DNA from: RGIG426 sp045600765
GTDB lineage: Bacteria; Bacillota; Clostridia; Oscillospirales; Acutalibacteraceae
DNA length: 16,706 bases
Reading direction: 5' to 3'
Assembly: GCA_045600765.1 (NCBI GenBank)
Contig: JAZRYM010000056.1
Span: forward strand, 1-16,706
The notes beneath the pieces were generated by a model. It was not told the origin of the DNA. It did no database searches and saw only the letters and a program-made list of their open reading frames with translations. Positions 13,495 to 16,706 of the stretch are shown here, piece after piece. A program made the translations under genes and the position numbers. Each line of letters starts with the position of its first letter. The first letter of the stretch is position 1.

Positions 13495-14418
13495 ATGGAT
13501 TTTTCTGCTCTTATCTCCTCGTTTGAAGCGTGCGGGTGCACCGTAACGGAATACGTTCCGCTGTCGGCACTCACCACCTTTAAGGTCGGCGGTCCCGCCC
13601 GTCTTCTCGTAGACGTTCCGCTGACCGCCGCATCCGCCGTCGGCACCATTCTCCGCACCTGCAAAGCGGAGGGTCTCGACACCGTGTGGCTCGGCCGCGG
13701 CAGTAATCTTCTGTGCGCCGATGAGGGACTAAACGCCGTCGTGTTGCGGGTCGAACCCCATTCCGGCATCAACGTGGAAGACGGTCGCCTGCTCTCGTGC
13801 GGCGCGGGCGAAACGCTGACCGCGCTGTGCCGTACCGCGCAACAAAACGGCTTGACCGGTCTCGAATTTGCGTTCGGCATTCCCGGCTCGGTCGGCGGCG
13901 CGGTGTTTATGAACGCCGGCGCGTATGAGGGCGCCATGGGCGACGTGCTCGAATCGGTCGACGTGCTCACCGCCGACGGCGCGGTAAAACACCTGACCGC
14001 ACCGATGCTCGACCTCTCCTACCGCCACAGCAAACTGATGGAAACGGGTGACGCGGTGCTTGCCGCCACCTTTAAGTTAAAACCCGGAAACCCCGACGAA
14101 ATCCTCGCTAAGATGAACGACCTGCTCGCCCGTCGCCGCGATAAACAACCGCTCGAATTCCCCTCGGCAGGCAGTTTTTTCAAGCGCCCGCAAGGGTCGT
14201 TTGCCGGCAAATTGATTGAGGATTGCGGGCTCAAAGGCTTTTCGGTGGGCGACGCGCAAATCAGCGAAAAACACGCGGGATTTGTCATCAACCGCGGCAA
14301 CGCCACCTGCGCCGATATTCGCGCCCTCGCCAAAGCGGTGCACGATACAGTGCTCGCCGAAACCGGCTTTGAACTCCGTCCCGAAGTACAACTTCTCGGC
14401 GCGGAATGGGGTTTTTGA
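13495..14418 (+). CDS. murB: UDP-N-acetylenolpyruvoylglucosamine reductase MurB
   Basis: The 307-residue enzyme carries out the FAD- and NADPH-dependent reduction of UDP-GlcNAc-enolpyruvate to UDP-MurNAc, the second committed step of peptidoglycan precursor synthesis, in the cytoplasm. FAD-binding segments are visible: TFKVGGPAR (28-36), LGRGSNLL (66-73) and GIPGSVGGAVFMNAGAYEG (128-146). Active-site residues are R177 in SYRHSK, S227 in PSAGSFFKRP (the proton donor) and E297 in RPEVQLLG. The length and simple C-terminus fit the type II form found in Firmicutes. The ATG at 13495 has a GAGGTG site at 13484-13489, and the gene follows the ROK kinase by 48 bases with no terminator between. Confidence 0.97.
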   Translation: MDFSALISSFEACGCTVTEYVPLSALTTFKVGGPARLLVDVPLTAASAVGTILRTCKAEGLDTVWLGRGSNLLCADEGLNAVVLRVEPHSGINVEDGRLLSCGAGETLTALCRTAQQNGLTGLEFAFGIPGSVGGAVFMNAGAYEGAMGDVLESVDVLTADGAVKHLTAPMLDLSYRHSKLMETGDAVLAATFKLKPGNPDEILAKMNDLLARRRDKQPLEFPSAGSFFKRPQGSFAGKLIEDCGLKGFSVGDAQISEKHAGFVINRGNATCADIRALAKAVHDTVLAETGFELRPEVQLLGAEWGF

Positions 14419-14465
14419 ACACTCACCCCGGTTGAAATTTTCATTGCTCGAAAGGAGGGGCAGCG

Positions 14466-15368
14466 ATGTCCTTTTCCGCGGATATCAAGCAAGAAATCGT
14501 CACAAAGCTCCCCTCGTTCGCCTGCTGTCGACAAGCGATGCTGTATGGGATGCTCGAATGCAGTCGCGGCTTTTCCACGCGGGAAATGTCGCTCCAAACG
14601 GAGCTTCCCGCCGTCGCCGACACCTATTCGTCCCTGCTGTGGAAATGTTGCCGCGTGCCGACTTTGCGGGAGGAAGGCGGTTTTTCCATCGTTACCGTCG
14701 CGGACGAATGGCGGCCGCGCGTGCTCAAAGCGTTCGGTCACGGTCAAAATGACCTCACTTTGCGCCTCAATCGCGGCGTGTTCGATTGCGAATCGTGCCA
14801 AAACGCCTATCTGCGCGGCGTGTTCGTCGCGTGCGGCGCTATCTCCGACCCCGAAACCGACTATCATCTGGAACTGAATATCCCCTCGCCCGCGCTGTGC
14901 CGTGCCATCGAAACGCTGCTGGGCGAACTGGATTTGCCGCCCAAATCGCTGAAACGTAAAGGCGGACAGGTGCTCTATTATAAAGACAGCGAGCAGATTG
15001 AGGATTTTCTCACCCGCATCGGTGCCGCTTCCGCCGCATTGCAGATGATGCATATTAAAATGATGAAAGACATTCGCAATCACGTCAACCGCACCAATAA
15101 CTGCGAGGCGGCAAATCTCGATAAAACCATCTCCGCCGCCGCGGAACAAGGGCGCGCCGTGCGCGTGATTGAGCAAAACGGCGGGTTGCATCAGCTTCCC
15201 GACGAGTTGCGCGTGCTTGCCGAATTGCGGCGGGATAACCCCGATTTGTCCTTGCGCGAACTGGGCGAAATGTTGGAACCGCCGCTGTCACGGGCAGGGG
15301 TTTGCCACCGCTTTCGCCGCATCCGCGAGGTAGCGGACGGAATTTTAGCGGAAAAATCCAAAAAATGA
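14466..15368 (+). CDS. whiA: WhiA, LAGLIDADG-fold DNA-binding regulator
   Basis: The 300-residue protein matches WhiA, a conserved Gram-positive DNA-binding protein tied to cell division, chromosome segregation and, in actinobacteria, sporulation. It combines a degenerate LAGLIDADG homing-endonuclease fold with a C-terminal helix-turn-helix. The N-terminal segment begins SFSADIKQEIVTKLP. The second LAGLIDADG-like motif is AYLRGVFVACGAISDPETDY (114-133). The family linker NRTNNCEAANLDKT is at 208-221, and the HTH region DLSLRELGEMLEPPLSRAGV starts at 260. The catalytic acids of true homing endonucleases are not preserved, as is usual for WhiA. It has an AAGGAGGGG ribosome binding site and lies 47 bases after murB. 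In many Clostridia rapZ and yvcK lie between these two; they are not here. Confidence 0.96.
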   Translation: MSFSADIKQEIVTKLPSFACCRQAMLYGMLECSRGFSTREMSLQTELPAVADTYSSLLWKCCRVPTLREEGGFSIVTVADEWRPRVLKAFGHGQNDLTLRLNRGVFDCESCQNAYLRGVFVACGAISDPETDYHLELNIPSPALCRAIETLLGELDLPPKSLKRKGGQVLYYKDSEQIEDFLTRIGAASAALQMMHIKMMKDIRNHVNRTNNCEAANLDKTISAAAEQGRAVRVIEQNGGLHQLPDELRVLAELRRDNPDLSLRELGEMLEPPLSRAGVCHRFRRIREVADGILAEKSKK

Positions 15369-15369
15369 C

Positions 15370-15397
15370 TTGACAAGCGGCAGTTTTATGGTACAAT
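15370..15397 (+). promoter_or_regulatory. Promoter of the tRNA pair
   Basis: A perfect -35 TTGACA (15370-15375), 16-base spacer and -10 TACAAT (15392-15397) start within 2 bases of the whiA stop and lie 26 bases before the first tRNA. An 8-base inverted repeat AAGCGGCA/TGCCGCTT (15375-15382 and 15404-15411) brackets the -10 region. Confidence 0.8.
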
Positions 15398-15422
15398 AAG
15401 TGTTGCCGCTTGAAACAGACAC

Positions 15423-15499
15423 GGGCCTTTAGCTCAGTTGGTTAGAGCTCCCGGCTCATAACCGGTCGGTCCTGGGTTCGAGTCCCCGAAGGCCCACCA
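15423..15499 (+). tRNA. tRNA with CAU anticodon: tRNA-Ile2 (lysidine type) or elongator tRNA-Met
   Basis: The 77-base cloverleaf has a 7-bp acceptor stem GGGCCTT/AAGGCCC, a D-stem GCTC/GAGC, the anticodon loop CTCATAA and an encoded CCA end. The D-arm rules out initiator tRNA. The acceptor has C4-G69 and C5-G68, which favour the minor isoleucine tRNA whose C34 is changed to lysidine by TilS; elongator tRNA-Met is the alternative. Two stem positions do not pair: 27-43 (C against T) in the anticodon stem and 50-64 (T against C) in the T-stem. It is first of two tRNAs under one promoter. The 108 bases after it contain a perfect 10-bp hairpin (15507-15516 with 15530-15539) lacking a T-run. Confidence 0.85.
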
Positions 15500-15607
15500 A
15501 GCAACAACGGTTGCGGGGCGCGGGGCGCTCCGCAACCGTCGGCTCATCCCCGCTTGTGGGATACACGTCGTTTGCGCGTTTCTGTTTTTTACTGTAACCG
15601 AATACAT

Positions 15608-15683
15608 AGGGGTATAGCTCAGTTGGTAGAGCAGCGGTCTCCAAAACCGCGTGCCGAGGGTTCAAGTCCTTCTGCCCCTGCCA
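15608..15683 (+). tRNA. tRNA-Trp (CCA)
   Basis: The 76-base cloverleaf has acceptor AGGGGTA/TGCCCCT, D-stem GCTC/GAGC, anticodon stem GCGGT/ACCGC around CTCCAAA, T-stem GAGGG/CCTTC (one G-U), discriminator G and an encoded CCA. All stems pair. It is followed directly by a terminator and then by the integrase region, so its 3' end is a plausible attachment site. Confidence 0.95.
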
Positions 15684-15714
15684 AAAAGCCTTGATAATCA
15701 AGGCTTTTTTCTTT
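15683..15714 (+). terminator. Intrinsic terminator of the tRNA pair
   Basis: A 12-base perfect stem, AAAAAGCCTTGA (15683-15694) with TCAAGGCTTTTT (15698-15709), has a TAA loop and extends into further T residues. It starts on the last base of the tRNA-Trp CCA. Confidence 0.95.
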
Positions 15715-15716
15715 TT

Positions 15717-15794
15717 GAAATCGGTTTTCCTAACACTCTTCCTAACGTTTTCCTAACGTTTTTCCCAAAAATCCGATTTCGCACGGGGTTTTTC
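15717..15794. repeat. Phased TTCCTAAC repeats inside an inverted repeat, possible recombinase-binding region
   Basis: Three copies of TTCCTAAC start at 15727, 15739 and 15750, spaced 12 and 11 bases, about one helical turn. They are bracketed by an 8-base inverted repeat GAAATCGG (15717-15724) and CCGATTTC (15773-15780). A 15-base direct repeat CGCACGGGGTTTTTC occurs at 15780-15794 and again at 15879-15893 inside the 3' end of the integrase gene. The position between tRNA-Trp and the integrase suggests arm-type or excision-factor binding sites of an integrated element. This is inference; no att core can be proven from one end. Confidence 0.5.
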
Positions 15795-15835
15795 CTGTGG
15801 TTCATTTTGGGCCTCCGGGCTTCATCTTGAGCCAT

Positions 15836-16706
15836 TTATCGGGGAGAACCCCGCTTTTTTGTACCCTTTTTAACAACACGCACGGGGTTTTTCGAACCTC
15901 GTGCCTCCCGAGCCGCGTCTTCCTTATCCAAATAGTCGGCAATATTGCTCTTTGCCCCCACGCTCGCGTGGGCATAAAAGGCCAAGGTGGTGGTCGCATT
16001 CGAATGCCCCAGCCACTCCTGCACACCCGTGATGGGCATACCGCTGTTGATAAGGTTACTCGCCACCGAATGCCGCAAATCATGAAAGCGAATCAGCGGA
16101 AGCGTGCTGTTACTCAGCGTTGTATGGAAATTGCGTGTCAAATAGTTGGGCGTAATCACCGCCCCGTTTTGCATCGTACAAACAAAGTTGTTGCGGACAT
16201 AATAGTTGCCCAGCAATTCTTTTTGCCGTTTCTGCTTTTCCTTTTGTTCGCGCAAAAGCCGTTCCGCCTTTTTCGTCATCGGCAGGGTGCGATAACTGCT
16301 GTCCGTTTTCGGACTGTCCAAGTAATCGCCCTGTTGCAGCGTTTGGGCAACGGTAATGGTGCGGCTTTCAAAATCCACAAACTCCCATGTAAGCCCCAGC
16401 ACCTCGCTCCGCCGCATCCCGTAAATCGACGCCAACTGAACGGGCAGCTCAATGCTCGTCCCCTCAAACAGTTCGAGCATCTCCTCCAATTGTTCCGCGT
16501 TGAGATATTGCGCGTGGTAAGTCTCCTTTTTCGGCAGTTTTGCTACCGAAGCCGGGTTGGAAACAAGCAGTCCACGCCGCACCGCATCGTTTAACGCTTT
16601 GCTGATGTTTTGGTGGTGATGACGAATGGTCGTGACCGACAACGCCGTGTCGTTTTCGATACTGCTGCCCGTCCGAAGCAACGAGAAGTAGTAATCTTCG
16701 AGGATA
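15836..16706 (-). CDS. int: Tyrosine-recombinase integrase, 5' end outside the window
   Basis: The minus-strand frame is open from the window edge to the stop at 15836-15838, giving about 289 visible codons. The N-terminal arm-binding domain is missing because the window ends. The start of the visible part (LEDYYFSLLRTG) lies in the core-binding domain. The catalytic domain is complete: Arg in IYGMRRSEVLGL, Lys in SPKTDSSYRTL, H and R in RFHDLRHSVAS, His in WLGHSNATTT, and the tyrosine nucleophile in TLAFYAHAS (codon 15974-15976). The protein ends in a basic tail (VVKKGTKKRGSPR). Family members of Firmicutes integrative elements and prophages cut and rejoin DNA at att sites, often tRNA 3' ends. 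It points toward the tRNA-Trp gene 153 bases away. The element itself must extend to the right of the window. Confidence 0.93.
   Translation of the reverse strand, partial: ILEDYYFSLLRTGSSIENDTALSVTTIRHHHQNISKALNDAVRRGLLVSNPASVAKLPKKETYHAQYLNAEQLEEMLELFEGTSIELPVQLASIYGMRRSEVLGLTWEFVDFESRTITVAQTLQQGDYLDSPKTDSSYRTLPMTKKAERLLREQKEKQKRQKELLGNYYVRNNFVCTMQNGAVITPNYLTRNFHTTLSNSTLPLIRFHDLRHSVASNLINSGMPITGVQEWLGHSNATTTLAFYAHASVGAKSNIADYLDKEDAAREARGSKNPVRVVKKGTKKRGSPR
15840..15860 (+). terminator. Plus-strand intrinsic terminator at the integrase 3' end
   Basis: CGGGG-AGAA-CCCCG (15840-15853) is followed by C and six T on the plus strand. It lies antisense to the last integrase codons and would stop transcripts leaving the tRNA operon before they run antisense to int. 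Confidence 0.6.

Noticed and set aside
15456..15701. An 81-codon minus-strand frame containing GLRGLEPRTDRL and LNPRHAVLETAALPTELY
   Set aside because: This is the well-known spurious protein made by translating tRNA genes backwards; it covers most of the CAU tRNA and all of tRNA-Trp.

Overview
The window looks like a chromosomal segment of a GC-rich Gram-positive anaerobe of the Clostridia, most likely a gut Oscillospirales/Ruminococcaceae-type bacterium. The grounds are the gene set (hprK, murB and whiA together, a class II FbaA aldolase, RNase Y, a PepV-type dipeptidase), strong AGGAGG ribosome binding sites, TTGACA/TATAAT promoters, lipoprotein and secreted proteins with Thr/Pro-rich linkers, a type I dockerin, and abundant GC-rich hairpin repeats between genes. 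This taxonomic call is inference from gene content, not from a marker-gene comparison.

Layout. 1-3630, mostly minus strand: the start of a small lipoprotein (cut by the window edge), a repeat-filled gap, a PepV-like M20 dipeptidase, a 48-residue membrane protein, fructose-bisphosphate aldolase with its own promoter and terminator, and a 90-residue XRE regulator. 3686-6720, plus strand: a divergently transcribed 976-residue secreted protein with an N-terminal dockerin, a Thr/Pro linker and 25 tandem YD/RHS-like repeats in two super-blocks. 6720-7186: about 450 bases of composite hairpin repeats. 7187-8786, minus: an SH3b lipoprotein followed by a YebC-family regulator, then another repeat cluster upstream. 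8787-11379, minus: RNase Y with a long structured leader, then TrmO with an unusual TTG start. 11481-15368, plus: a tight operon hprK, ROK sugar kinase, murB, whiA. 15370-15714: two tRNA genes (CAU and Trp) with promoter and terminator. 15717-16706: a tyrosine-recombinase integrase (minus, 5' end outside the window) facing the tRNA-Trp gene, with short phased repeats between them. This looks like one end of an integrated element.

How the genes fit together. The plus-strand operon couples carbon control (HPr kinase, sugar kinase) to cell-wall precursor synthesis (MurB) and growth or division control (WhiA). In many Clostridia rapZ and yvcK sit between murB and whiA; here they are absent. FbaA and the ROK kinase belong to glycolysis. 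TrmO and the tRNAs belong to translation. RNase Y and YebC are housekeeping RNA and transcription functions.

The most unusual items are the dockerin-YD-repeat protein, the rny leader (far-upstream promoter, a structured 5' element and a hairpin that hides the Shine-Dalgarno), and the integrase/tRNA-Trp junction. A 25-base intergenic repeat occurs intact at two places, and a third copy is split by 109 bases. I found no CRISPR array, no complete insertion sequence and no recognisable defence system.
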